In this document: piece after piece, positions 46,566 to 55,297 of the stretch
Layout of the letters: every line of letters begins with the position of its first letter
Position numbering within the stretch: position 1 is the first letter of the stretch
Assembly: GCA_017405115.1 (NCBI GenBank)
Contig: JAFRBA010000032.1
Location: forward strand, 1 to 60,995
Direction of reading: 5' to 3'
Length of the DNA stretch: 60,995 nt
DNA from: Kiritimatiellia bacterium
Lineage (GTDB): Bacteria; Verrucomicrobiota; Kiritimatiellia; RFP12; UBA1067
Position numbers and translations under genes: made by a program
The notes under the pieces: model-generated
The model's database searches: none
Seen by the model: only the letters and a program-made list of their open reading frames with translations
Told to the model about the DNA's origin: nothing

Positions 46566-47498
46566 CTATCTCCTCGGCTCAAGGTTCGTGTCGTTGGGGG
46601 TTGGGTTGAAATCATAAAACAATCCTATTCCGCCTTTCCCATGCCACCCCCCAGAAAAAGGCATCTTATATATTCGCCCATAATTATAGGAAACTGCTTT
46701 TGTGATTTGATTTGTAATACAACGCGTTCGTAATATCAATTCTACGTTCGTATCCATGAACTGTTCCACACACCGTCCGTTTTCATAATGAAAGTTCCAT
46801 CTGAATTCGTTATCGATAAATTTGTTGGTTGATGCGTGATACGAGCTGCTGAATTCACTGTCGGGATGTCTTGGACAAATATAGGCACCTGGCTCATCTG
46901 ATGCCACCTTGAGCACAAGTGAGGCCTCGGCCCTCTCATTGGGCTTCTTTCCGTTCCATAAGAAAAATATTCTGAAATCCTCCGTAATTCCTTTCCCGTA
47001 TGGCGGTAACCAATCTTGTTTCATCATATCAAAAGATATCCACCGATTCGTTGTGGGCACGTCAACCCAGTCATACTTGGAAACGAGATGAATCGGCTTG
47101 CGGATTTTTCTGATAAGAATGCGCATGGAAGAAGGGCTTGGCTGCCATGCACCATTCGCAACTTCATGTTCGTTTCCCATATCAATGAAAGAGAAACGTG
47201 ACGCCGAGTTGTAAAACCCATCCTTGGTGACATAGATTTCACCATAACCGTTTGTCTTGCGATCAAACAGAAACACGCCAGATTCATCCGTTTTGCCGAA
47301 CACCTCTGAACGGCCCTTGCCGACATTATAACAAACATGTACGGTCGCGTTCGACACGGGCGACCCGTCATCGTCGCTAATGCGGATTTCGACTGATGTA
47401 TCCGCGCCCTTGCGCATTACATTTATGAACTTTGCGCTATACTCACCGAATGCCATAAAAGCACTCAGAAATGAGATTGTCATTAGAATCTTCTTCAT
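46566..47498 (-). CDS. Secreted carboxypeptidase-regulatory-like protein, partner family member C
   Basis: The 310-residue protein has signal peptide 1-18 (ISFLSAFMAFG). Residues ~35-100 form a CarboxypepD_reg/CnaB-like beta-sandwich (IRISDDDGSPVSNATVHVCY, GKTDESGVFLF, YVTKDGFYNSAS). A conserved GAWQPSP segment and a beta-rich C-terminal half follow, with a Trp/Tyr-rich end reading FNPTPNDTNLEPRR. Members A, B and D share these elements. Its ATG overlaps (ATGA) the stop of a hydrolase C-terminal remnant just upstream, exactly as members A and D overlap complete hydrolase genes. The gene is noticeably AT-richer than the glycan operons. Role unknown; a periplasmic immunity-type role is an inference. 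Confidence 0.65.
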   Translation of the reverse strand: MKKILMTISFLSAFMAFGEYSAKFINVMRKGADTSVEIRISDDDGSPVSNATVHVCYNVGKGRSEVFGKTDESGVFLFDRKTNGYGEIYVTKDGFYNSASRFSFIDMGNEHEVANGAWQPSPSSMRILIRKIRKPIHLVSKYDWVDVPTTNRWISFDMMKQDWLPPYGKGITEDFRIFFLWNGKKPNERAEASLVLKVASDEPGAYICPRHPDSEFSSSYHASTNKFIDNEFRWNFHYENGRCVEQFMDTNVELILRTRCITNQITKAVSYNYGRIYKMPFSGGWHGKGGIGLFYDFNPTPNDTNLEPRR

Positions 47499-47581
47499 TT
47501 GAGACCTCCAACTTCAATGACTTTTTCGTAGAACTTGGACTCGTAGAAATAGACCCTGTCCTTCATATCGGAATGCACCTT
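47495..47581 (-). pseudogene. Orphan C-terminus of the alpha/beta-hydrolase family
   Basis: The minus strand reads VHSDMKDRVYFYESKFYEKV then IEVGGLK and stop. This matches the last ~28 residues of the 49.7-54.5 kb hydrolase (LHSDIKDVSYFFNFKFYQSI ... GGLQ). It follows in frame directly after the stop of partner B, and its TGA (47495-47497) overlaps the ATG of partner C. The rest of the hydrolase gene is missing. Confidence 0.7.
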
Positions 47582-48790
47582 TCATCTCTTAGGCTCGAGG
47601 TTCGTGTCGACTGATCCGTTGACATTGTCCCGTTGCTTCTTCAATCTCTCATTATCCTCACGAATAGTGTCTTTAGTAACGGGGACAACTACTTTATCGA
47701 TCTTCCTGCTCCAGTAATCGCACACCAGTACTCCGTTATCTGGAACATCTAGATTCCAATATCTGAGATATATGCATGCTGGCGTTCCATGCAGACGAAA
47801 TCGATTAATCCAGCATGTTTTAACAATTGCATAACGGCTTGTCGATTCTGTCAGTTTCACAAGGGCTGGCATCTTCATGTTGCCAGGTTCCACTACTTTG
47901 TCAAATGCTCCAAGTGGCGGCGCATAGTAAAGATACGGCCATTTATTGCACCCGTCAACACTCATATGCAACACATCTGGATTCTCATATTCCATGTTCA
48001 GCGAACTACGGATCCTTGGTGGCGATTCTTCATCTATCAGCCGAAGCTTCACGTCGGCATATTTCCCCGCACCAAACGGTGCGCACAATTCTGCCGTGGA
48101 CAAATCTATTCCATATTCAACGCCCGACACGACATTGGACACAACAAGATGATAACTATCGGCAACTGGTAGTGGTTGCGGTATCTTCTTCATGAATACG
48201 TTTAACGAGTGTAAACTGTTGGTGGTAGGAATAGTGACTGCATGGCCTCGAAACTCCTCTCTAAGCATTGGCGGCAGTCCGGATTTGACAGCCTGTTTCA
48301 ACCAAGTTTCTTGAGGGACGACCCAATATCCATCTTTGGTTGCAGCAAATAACTCAAAACTATTAACTCTCCGTGGGTAATAGAAACGCCCAGTTGCGTC
48401 GGTTTTCTTTTCAAGCCAGAAGAATGAATCTGTCCCGCATGCACTTATCAAAACATCAGGAATGGGCTTCCCGTCCTGATCATAGACATAAAAGTTCACG
48501 CCATCAAACTTAAGGTAAATGTCATACGGGATGCAAAGAGTGTCCCACCACCATGAGAATAAAATTGCACGGAGTGTCAGAAAACCTCCAATCGATACCG
48601 AAAGAACAGAATGGTGGTATCCCTCGCCGAAAAAACTTGCACCATTGCACAATGTCCTTATGCCAACTTTCGATGAAACCTCAGTATCACAATAGAGCGT
48701 TCCCGTCCTCTGGACACACCCGAGAATTCCGGTCAACAGTGACAATGCAAACAGCAAAACCTCTATCATGTGCTTTGTGCGTTTACGCAT
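47582..48790 (-). CDS. Lipoprotein with carboxypeptidase-regulatory-like domain, partner family member B
   Basis: The ~402-residue protein is read from the ATG at 48790, 8 bases after GGAG; ATGs at 48796 and 48811 (overlapping the previous stop) are alternatives. The hydrophobic N-terminus ends in a lipobox (LLTGILGC). A second hydrophobic stretch (~60-85) is followed by a CarboxypepD_reg-like domain (VNFYVYDQDGKPIPDVLIS, KKTDATGRFYYPRR, AATKDGYW). The C-terminal part is longer than in members A and C and ends NGSVDTNLEPKR, the shared tail. Lipid anchoring distinguishes it from the other members. Confidence 0.62.
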   Translation of the reverse strand: MRKRTKHMIEVLLFALSLLTGILGCVQRTGTLYCDTEVSSKVGIRTLCNGASFFGEGYHHSVLSVSIGGFLTLRAILFSWWWDTLCIPYDIYLKFDGVNFYVYDQDGKPIPDVLISACGTDSFFWLEKKTDATGRFYYPRRVNSFELFAATKDGYWVVPQETWLKQAVKSGLPPMLREEFRGHAVTIPTTNSLHSLNVFMKKIPQPLPVADSYHLVVSNVVSGVEYGIDLSTAELCAPFGAGKYADVKLRLIDEESPPRIRSSLNMEYENPDVLHMSVDGCNKWPYLYYAPPLGAFDKVVEPGNMKMPALVKLTESTSRYAIVKTCWINRFRLHGTPACIYLRYWNLDVPDNGVLVCDYWSRKIDKVVVPVTKDTIREDNERLKKQRDNVNGSVDTNLEPKR

Positions 48791-48807
48791 ACTCATTTCT
48801 CCGTTTA

Positions 48808-49749
48808 TCATTTCGCCTCAAGATTCGTGTCGGTGGGGGTTGGGTTGAATACGCCAGAAAGCAGAAGCGTTGGCATTCCATCCCAACTCGCATCAACATA
48901 AAAAACCTTAATATAGCCATAACAGGCAGATTTCACTTTGCCATCAGCACCCATCGCACATCGGCACCTCACAACCGCAAGCCGCACGTTGTCAGGCCGC
49001 TTCACATATCCGCTACTGTCCCTGCCGACTGTTTTAAGTTCCTTTTCAGTGTAAGGGGCCTTCTTCACAGCCTCATACACGTACTTATAGTCGCTTTCTT
49101 TGATACAGTTCACATAGTACGCGCCCGACATCTTTCCCGGGAAACGAAGTGATGCCGTGCAATGACGACTGTCCGGCGGCGGCAAGCCGTCCCACTCCAC
49201 CTTGACCTCAAAGTCTAACTGAACACCAGTTCCACGAGGTTTCACGAAATCACCGGCATCCATATCCACGCCAATCCAAACATTTGTTGCCGGAACGGGT
49301 CTGTGAACAAAGGCGAATTGGCGCAAGTTTGCGGGATGGCGCTTTTCCCTCAATCGCATCAGTTCAATCCCCCCATACGGCATCCATTTCCCGTCTTTCA
49401 CTTCATGTTCCTTGCCCATCAGCGAATAACAGAGTTTGCGGTGCGAGTCGTAATATCCCTCTTTTGAAACGAACAAATTGATTTCATCTCCGCATGTCTT
49501 GCCGCGTATCGAAAAATGTCCTCTCTCGTCCGTCAAGCCCTCTATCCAATATCCCTTAGGTTTGAAATTCATCCCCATGAAGACACGGACGTTGGCATTG
49601 GAGACGGCAACGCCATCATCATTAACAACAGATAATGTAATCGCTGCGTCTGCGCCTTTAAGCACTGCTCGGTTAAATTCGCTGTTCGTCTGCGATGCCA
49701 TTGCCACAGACGAGACCAAAAGCGACAATACTGTAAATTGAACTCTCAT
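48808..49749 (-). CDS. Secreted carboxypeptidase-regulatory-like protein, partner family member A
   Basis: The 313-residue protein has a signal peptide (MRVQFTVLSLLVSSVAMA). Its domain (LSVVNDDGVAVSNANVRVFM, GLTDERGHFSI, VSKEGYYDSHR) is followed by EHEVKDGKWMPYGG and a beta-rich C-terminal half ending SGVFNPTPTDTNLEAK. Its ATG overlaps the TGA of the giant hydrolase gene (ATGA), so the two proteins are translationally coupled and probably act together. Members A and C are closest to each other; their last ~35 codons are nearly identical in DNA, suggesting recent duplication or recombination. Confidence 0.68.
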   Translation of the reverse strand: MRVQFTVLSLLVSSVAMASQTNSEFNRAVLKGADAAITLSVVNDDGVAVSNANVRVFMGMNFKPKGYWIEGLTDERGHFSIRGKTCGDEINLFVSKEGYYDSHRKLCYSLMGKEHEVKDGKWMPYGGIELMRLREKRHPANLRQFAFVHRPVPATNVWIGVDMDAGDFVKPRGTGVQLDFEVKVEWDGLPPPDSRHCTASLRFPGKMSGAYYVNCIKESDYKYVYEAVKKAPYTEKELKTVGRDSSGYVKRPDNVRLAVVRCRCAMGADGKVKSACYGYIKVFYVDASWDGMPTLLLSGVFNPTPTDTNLEAK

Positions 49750-52700
49750 TGAAGCCCTCCTTGTGATTTGATTGATTGATAAAACTTAAAGTTAAAGAAG
49801 TACGATACATCCTTGATGTCAGAGTGCAACCATTGTCCAGGATATGTTGAATGTATTGGCCATCCGTTGGGGCGTTCGATTCCACCATCCGACTCGTCTG
49901 CATTATTTAAGTCTGTATTTCGAGTGGATCCCAATATAGACGATAATCCCGACCTTCCGGTCGCAGGCGCGAGTGCAGGTATTCCAAGCGCCAAATGCGC
50001 ACCGCGAACGATAAGAGGTATGTTCGTAACATTCATGCTCGAAGGATAGCAATAAAAAACAGTGTTGATTTTGAAATCGTCATCGGTCATGTGCGATGCT
50101 TGTTCTACGGAAATCTTGTTAACGCCAAGTGGATTCTCCTCGATATTCCAGCCCGACCAGTTGGTTGCACCTCCGCCAACGGACATGCCTCTCCCTTTGA
50201 ATAGTTCCTGCTTGTGCCAAGAGTATCGCCCGAGGCTACTCGTAACGCCCGACAAGACTCCAATGTTGTTTCGAGGATACAGCTCCAGCACCTCGTCGCC
50301 AGTTGAATAGAAGTTTACCGCATTACTCACGACGTTTGCAAATCGGCCCGGCCATCCCAGATATTTCCGGTCATCAATAGGCTCGTTGGCAAAAAGCTTG
50401 TGCCAGTTAGATGACCAGGAGTTCGTCGGATAATCTTCCCAGTCTGGATGGACAAGCTGTTGAACACGAATTGAAGTGTTACTTGCATGGTAGAAGGCTT
50501 CGGATGGAACGGCTGAATCACACATAAGATACTTCGACACCTGAAGCCCGTGGTCCTGGATCATCGACGAGACGACCATGTTTCCGAGCGAGTGCGCCAT
50601 GATGACCTTATCGCCTGGAATATTTGTGATGGTCGTTACGAGCTGCGCCGCGACCTCGAATGCGTTACTCGCGTTCTGATGATAGTTGGCGTCGCTCCCG
50701 ATGTCGCTCCGCCAGTCGACGTTGTAGAAGTCGACGTTGCAGCCCGTGTGCCAGAGACGCTTGAAAAGCTGGTCACCCCACAGCTCGGCGTCGGGCTCGC
50801 TCACGTTAGCCCCGTGCAGGAAGATGAGCTTCTTCATGCCCTCGACGCCGTATGGCGCATTGTCCGGCAGGGAGATGTCCGTCGGGCGAGCCGCGCCTTC
50901 GCCCGAAAGGTGCCGGGAGTTGATCCAACGATACATCCAGCGGACGGGCCGCGTCCTTATTGGCAGTCTGCACCTGAACGCCTCCACCCCGTCGATATAC
51001 ACCTTGAGCGCAATGGCGTCAGAATCCCACCACTTGGATTCGGCAAGCATCACGCCGGAGTCAGGCCCGAAGCTCTGAATCACGTCGTCAAGGACAACAT
51101 CGCCGTTCACAATCGGAATAAGCGGCGCCGAGCGGAGCTGTCCGCCGTACACGGTCTGCACGTCGTTGGTCTGGGCGAGCTGCAATTCCCTCCATGGGAT
51201 GTCGGCGAAGGTCACGTTCAGCGAAGAACCCCAGCTGTCGCCGCCGATCCGGTACGAGACTGTGCAGTTCTCCCACTTGTTGGTAAGATCGTGGAGGTCA
51301 ATGGCGACGGCAAACAGATTCAGAAGATCGTATGTGCCATTGACCACAAAATCTGCGGTATTGAGCGGTTCTGGTGAAAGCCATTCGGAGACTCCGCCTA
51401 CGACCGGCAAGGGTGAAGGTATCCGGTCGAGTTTGATTTTCTCCTCGTTGATCCAGAACCTAAACGGATTCCCCAGACGGAACAGTTCAATGTCTTCGAC
51501 GTCAAGACGTCCGTTGTGGTTGTAGTCCGCCTTGAGAGGAGGCTTAATCGCCGTCACGCGCTGGCAAACGACGTCGCTCGCGCATTCATTGCCATTGGTG
51601 GCGGCAAACCCGAACACGATGTCCGTCGCGCCCTCCTGCGCGGCCGTAAGCGTGACGGTTATTTCACGTCCGCTCGTATGCTGCGCCACGATCTTCTTCC
51701 ACTGCTTGAGGGACACGTCAAACGACTTCCCCGTGGAGGAATCGGCCAGCAGCAGCGGTTCGTCGGTCAGCGTCCCGTCAATCGAGAGACCATAGAGCGG
51801 AGAACCAAGATAGAGCTTGAAGCCCGGCGCAGTTCCATCCAGTCCGATGTGGATGTTCCCAGACGGCAAATCGACGTCGGTGCGGAGCCGGAAGTCTGCA
51901 CCGTAAATTCGATTCGTGCCGATGACGACGGGGAATCCGAACGCGGCGTTGCGGTCGTTCAGCTTCTTGATGTCGAAATACGGATGGTCAATCTTGAGTC
52001 CCAGCACGGTGTAGCGGTGTGTCTCGTAGACGACGCCTGTCTTGCAGAGGGAGAGGATGGAATCCTCGAAATCCCTGCTGGGCGCGAGACCGTGGACGTA
52101 GATGCTGCAGTTGTCGACGGTGCTCTCGAAGCGTTCTCCGCTCGCCGTGCGCACGGCAAGATTGTATGATTTCGCGGCAAGCGCGACGTAGTTCGTCCAG
52201 TGGTCGCGGCAATCGCAGCACTTGACCCATCCGTCGGGAACGTCTATCGGGATGGTGTTCGTGTACACCGGATCCCTGTCGAGCTTAAGCACATCTACCA
52301 TCGAGGCGATTGCCATCGCATTTGTGTATGCGTCGCGATGGAGGTCTTCGCACTGGTCGTAGGGACAATTGTGTTCGTCGCATATGTTGGCTGGGGTTTC
52401 GCCATGCGCCGCCTCGCAACAGGCGCATCCGCAATCGCACCACGGATTGCCGCAGCAGACACCAGACCCGCAGGAGCAACTGTGTTCGTCTCCGTATTCT
52501 TCGCCAATCGGCATCCCGTCCCCCCGCATGGCATCGTCCTCGCTCGCGGACAGCCTTGGGCAGAACCGCGCCGTCTGCGTGTATTCCGTCGGGCCGTAAA
52601 GGTGGCGCGGATGCGTCAGCGCATAGGTTACCGGGGTGGTCGAGGAGCGTGGGAAGCTCCCCGTCAGTTCGGCGGAAAGATCGGATTTCGCCTCGACGGA

Positions 52701-54485
52701 TATCCTGTCCGTCGCATTCCAGGTGCAGACCAGTCCCTTGATGTCCCTGCCTGGATCAAGGTATACCAGCAGCTTCTTTGCGTTGAGGTCGTGGATGCAC
52801 GGCTCCTTCGCCTCGGTGTTCGGGAACGCGATCCATCCGCGTTCAAGCGTGTACCAGGCGGGGATACGCCCGATGGTGTAGCTTCCCGAACCGATTTCCG
52901 CCTGCAAAGTCGCAGGGATTGACCCCCAGATTCTGAATTCAACGCCCCTCGGCAGGGGGACGTGAACGCTATTGGCGGTTGGGTCGGGAGCGTCTCCGCC
53001 CGAGCCGCGCAGAGGCGGAGACGCGGGACGAGCCATCACAGGAACGACGATGTCGCCGATGACGATGCGCCCGGCTCCGCTCCCGCTCACGGTGATTGTC
53101 AGCACGGCAGTGTCGTTGGTGTCAACGGGATAGGCGAATGGCGCATTTGTCGTCCCAGTGTAGAAGATGTGCTCGTATATTGTGTTCGTCGATCCTTCGG
53201 GGCAGGAGAACGGGTCGAGGTCTCCGAGCTTCACGGCAAATCCATCGCAATATGTGTCGCTGATGGAGTTGGGGTCGAGCGGATTGGTGTTGTAGACTAG
53301 CAGTTCCTCTCCATCGTTCAATCCGTCATAGTCGGTGTCCGCATTGTGCGGATCGGTGTTGTAGAAGAAAAGTTCGTCGATTGTTGCAAGTCCGTCGTTG
53401 TCAGGGTCTTGATTATATGCATCGTCCTCGGTGAGCGGGTAGAACACCATCGAGGTGACGTTTGTCGGGATGGAATTCGTCGTCCATCCGTTGCCGCCTA
53501 AAGACGCGCCGGCGAGAATGTTTGTAGCGGACTCGGCGTTGAGGCGCGAGAGGTCGTAGCGGTAGGTGAACTGGCCGTTTGTCTTGAACTCGACCTGGAA
53601 CGAGAGCGGCTTGCCTGTGTCGCGGTCAAGCAATGCGTTCTGCCACGTGATGACAAGCGAGTTCTCCGGCGTTATCGCGTACCACACCTGGGAAGAGTGT
53701 AAAGTGTAAAGTGTAAAATGTAAAATCTGGGGCCAATTCGCTTCGGGGACTATTCCAAGGACTGTCTTGAGCGGGTAGAATACCGCGCCGTCCTTGACCT
53801 CCACCCACCCATCGGAATGTATCCTCAGCTTCGTTTCGTCGTCTGTTCCCTGCTCCCCGTTCCCTGTTCCCCACTTTACACTTTCCATTTTCCATTTTAC
53901 ACTTGCATATATCCAGTCCGTCGCCGCGCCGAACGCCCGCCAGTCCTCGCAGACGACGGCGGCAGGCGGCGCGGAAAAGTCTAACTTTTCGTCCGTGCCG
54001 ATGCGGGCCATCACGAAGCCACGGCGGAAGTCTTCGCCGGTCAGCGTGCGCGTGGTGTTCGTCGAGGTGATGGGCGTGAAACCGGTCCACTGGTCCGTAA
54101 CGGGCGCAAAATCACCGACGAGACCGCCCTGGGGCGGCTGACCCCCGCCCTGGAGACCCTGCTGCTGGCTGTTTGTGACCGCTCCTGGCGACACAAGCGG
54201 CTGAAGTCCGCCGCCGGGGCCAATCACCATCTGGACGTTGTTCGTACCGCCGCCGTCGCCTCCGCCGTCGCCACCGCCGTCGCCCGACTTGTTGCTGGCG
54301 AATATCCACAAGGCGGTGAAGAACGTGACGAGGACGACACGACCGGATTTCGGCTGCTTCTTGAAGAACGACACAATGTCGCGCACTGGGCGGACGCCCT
54401 TCTCGTGCATGAGCGCGACAAGCCATGCGATGGTCGATGCGCACGCGAGGGAGAGGATAAACGCCGTCCAGAGTCTCGCAATCAT
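49746..54485 (-). CDS. Giant membrane-anchored/secreted protein with calcium-binding repeats and C-terminal alpha/beta-hydrolase
   Basis: The 1579-residue protein has two N-terminal membrane helices (~5-27 and ~50-66) and a GDGGG-repeat linker. A globular region contains two heptamer-repeat-encoded insertions (~194-214 and ~254-263). Type-3 thrombospondin-like calcium repeats follow (~355-402; DPDNDGLATIDELF, DTDYDGLNDGEELL), then a Cys/His-rich segment (~662-715; CSCGSGVCCGNPWCDCGCAC) and a dockerin-like NHNGRLDVEDIELF (~985-1000). The C-terminus is a lipase-type alpha/beta-hydrolase with LIFLHGAN (~1221) and nucleophile S1299 in MAHSLGNMV. The extreme C-terminus (WLHSDIK...) is the element repeated in three other places in the window. 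Secreted esterase/phospholipase effector is the best guess; host, prey or substrate unknown. Confidence 0.68.
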   Translation of the reverse strand: MIARLWTAFILSLACASTIAWLVALMHEKGVRPVRDIVSFFKKQPKSGRVVLVTFFTALWIFASNKSGDGGGDGGGDGGGTNNVQMVIGPGGGLQPLVSPGAVTNSQQQGLQGGGQPPQGGLVGDFAPVTDQWTGFTPITSTNTTRTLTGEDFRRGFVMARIGTDEKLDFSAPPAAVVCEDWRAFGAATDWIYASVKWKMESVKWGTGNGEQGTDDETKLRIHSDGWVEVKDGAVFYPLKTVLGIVPEANWPQILHFTLYTLHSSQVWYAITPENSLVITWQNALLDRDTGKPLSFQVEFKTNGQFTYRYDLSRLNAESATNILAGASLGGNGWTTNSIPTNVTSMVFYPLTEDDAYNQDPDNDGLATIDELFFYNTDPHNADTDYDGLNDGEELLVYNTNPLDPNSISDTYCDGFAVKLGDLDPFSCPEGSTNTIYEHIFYTGTTNAPFAYPVDTNDTAVLTITVSGSGAGRIVIGDIVVPVMARPASPPLRGSGGDAPDPTANSVHVPLPRGVEFRIWGSIPATLQAEIGSGSYTIGRIPAWYTLERGWIAFPNTEAKEPCIHDLNAKKLLVYLDPGRDIKGLVCTWNATDRISVEAKSDLSAELTGSFPRSSTTPVTYALTHPRHLYGPTEYTQTARFCPRLSASEDDAMRGDGMPIGEEYGDEHSCSCGSGVCCGNPWCDCGCACCEAAHGETPANICDEHNCPYDQCEDLHRDAYTNAMAIASMVDVLKLDRDPVYTNTIPIDVPDGWVKCCDCRDHWTNYVALAAKSYNLAVRTASGERFESTVDNCSIYVHGLAPSRDFEDSILSLCKTGVVYETHRYTVLGLKIDHPYFDIKKLNDRNAAFGFPVVIGTNRIYGADFRLRTDVDLPSGNIHIGLDGTAPGFKLYLGSPLYGLSIDGTLTDEPLLLADSSTGKSFDVSLKQWKKIVAQHTSGREITVTLTAAQEGATDIVFGFAATNGNECASDVVCQRVTAIKPPLKADYNHNGRLDVEDIELFRLGNPFRFWINEEKIKLDRIPSPLPVVGGVSEWLSPEPLNTADFVVNGTYDLLNLFAVAIDLHDLTNKWENCTVSYRIGGDSWGSSLNVTFADIPWRELQLAQTNDVQTVYGGQLRSAPLIPIVNGDVVLDDVIQSFGPDSGVMLAESKWWDSDAIALKVYIDGVEAFRCRLPIRTRPVRWMYRWINSRHLSGEGAARPTDISLPDNAPYGVEGMKKLIFLHGANVSEPDAELWGDQLFKRLWHTGCNVDFYNVDWRSDIGSDANYHQNASNAFEVAAQLVTTITNIPGDKVIMAHSLGNMVVSSMIQDHGLQVSKYLMCDSAVPSEAFYHASNTSIRVQQLVHPDWEDYPTNSWSSNWHKLFANEPIDDRKYLGWPGRFANVVSNAVNFYSTGDEVLELYPRNNIGVLSGVTSSLGRYSWHKQELFKGRGMSVGGGATNWSGWNIEENPLGVNKISVEQASHMTDDDFKINTVFYCYPSSMNVTNIPLIVRGAHLALGIPALAPATGRSGLSSILGSTRNTDLNNADESDGGIERPNGWPIHSTYPGQWLHSDIKDVSYFFNFKFYQSIKSQGGLQ
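53696..53723 (-). repeat. Heptameric tandem repeat, tract D, inside the giant hydrolase gene
   Basis: Three AGTGTAA units and one AATGTAA (plus strand) encode part of HFTLYTLHSS. Same heptamer family as tract B, rotated. Confidence 0.8.
53843..53905 (-). repeat. Heptameric tandem repeat, tract E, inside the giant hydrolase gene
   Basis: Nine consecutive 7-mers (CTGTTCC-, CTGCTCC-, CCGTTCC-type followed by CCACTTT, ACACTTT, CCATTTT types) span 63 bases, or 21 codons. They encode VKWKMESVKWGTGNGEQG in 7-residue periods. Confidence 0.85.
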
Positions 54486-54488
54486 GAC

Positions 54489-55169
54489 CTACATCAGCCT
54501 TATGACGAAGAAATGCGGACGGGCGTCGCAGAGGAACCACTCGTCCGGGACTCCTGGCCCCCTGCGGGTGACGCGCATCATGTCCCATCCGTGGCGGCAA
54601 GGCCAGCCCTGCGCGGCGGCGGGGAGGCCGGTGAAGACGGCTGCGCCCGTTTCGTTCGTAGCGGTCAGGCAATGGATGCCGCGGCCACTGGAAATGCGGA
54701 AGCCTACCGTGAACACGCGGGAGGTCGCGCCGTTGTCGTCCGCCATCCCCTCGACGCGTATTCCCTTGGGCACGTTCTCCGCGAAGTATCGCCCGTTCCG
54801 CCATCCGAACACGGTCTCGGACTCGTCCGCGCCGAGGATGCCGTCGCCGTCCGCATCGCGCCCGAATGCGACCTGCAGGCAGTTGGACACGCTCTCGCCG
54901 TGCAGGGCGAAGGTCATCTCAAGGTCGTGAGGGAGTCGGCCGTCCACGGATATCGTCAGATTCGTCGAGACCTCCGTGTCGGCGAACTCCGGCATCGGCA
55001 TGGGAATATCCCCCGAACGAAGTGAGCATTGCGAAGCAATGTCACTAGAGGGGTGCACGGCAACCGGCACAGACAGGCAGGCAGACGGCGCGACGGCGGC
55101 GACAAGCCATGCGACCAGCATCCCTGCCGTCCGCCCGTGTACAGATTCAGCAATTGCCGCGCCATTCAT
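54489..55169 (-). CDS. Exported protein of unknown function, first gene of the giant-hydrolase operon
   Basis: The 226-residue protein has a hydrophobic N-terminal segment (GMLVAWLVAAVAPSACLSV), either a signal peptide starting at the ATG at 55121 or an anchor from 55169. The mature part is beta-rich and contains a calcium-binding-like loop (GRDADGDGILGADESE) related to the loops of the giant protein. It stops 3 bases before the hydrolase start, so the two are coupled. No known family recognised. It may be a chaperone, anchor or pilot protein for the larger partner. Confidence 0.6.
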   Translation of the reverse strand: MNGAAIAESVHGRTAGMLVAWLVAAVAPSACLSVPVAVHPSSDIASQCSLRSGDIPMPMPEFADTEVSTNLTISVDGRLPHDLEMTFALHGESVSNCLQVAFGRDADGDGILGADESETVFGWRNGRYFAENVPKGIRVEGMADDNGATSRVFTVGFRISSGRGIHCLTATNETGAAVFTGLPAAAQGWPCRHGWDMMRVTRRGPGVPDEWFLCDARPHFFVIRLM

Positions 55170-55213
55170 GTTGAGACATCCTCAAGCCGCTTTCACCCGT
55201 TGCTACGCTGATA

Positions 55214-55219
55214 GTATAG
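55214..55219 (-). promoter_or_regulatory. -10 box of the giant-hydrolase operon
   Basis: Minus-strand TGC-TATACT (extended -10), about 45 bases before the ATG at 55169. The -35 is weak, as often with extended -10 promoters. Confidence 0.45.
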
Positions 55220-55297
55220 CACAAAACAATCACCGAAACAGAGCTCAATCCGACAACGAGCGGCGCGGACGGAAGCAAACGGGGCAATCTTCGCCTG

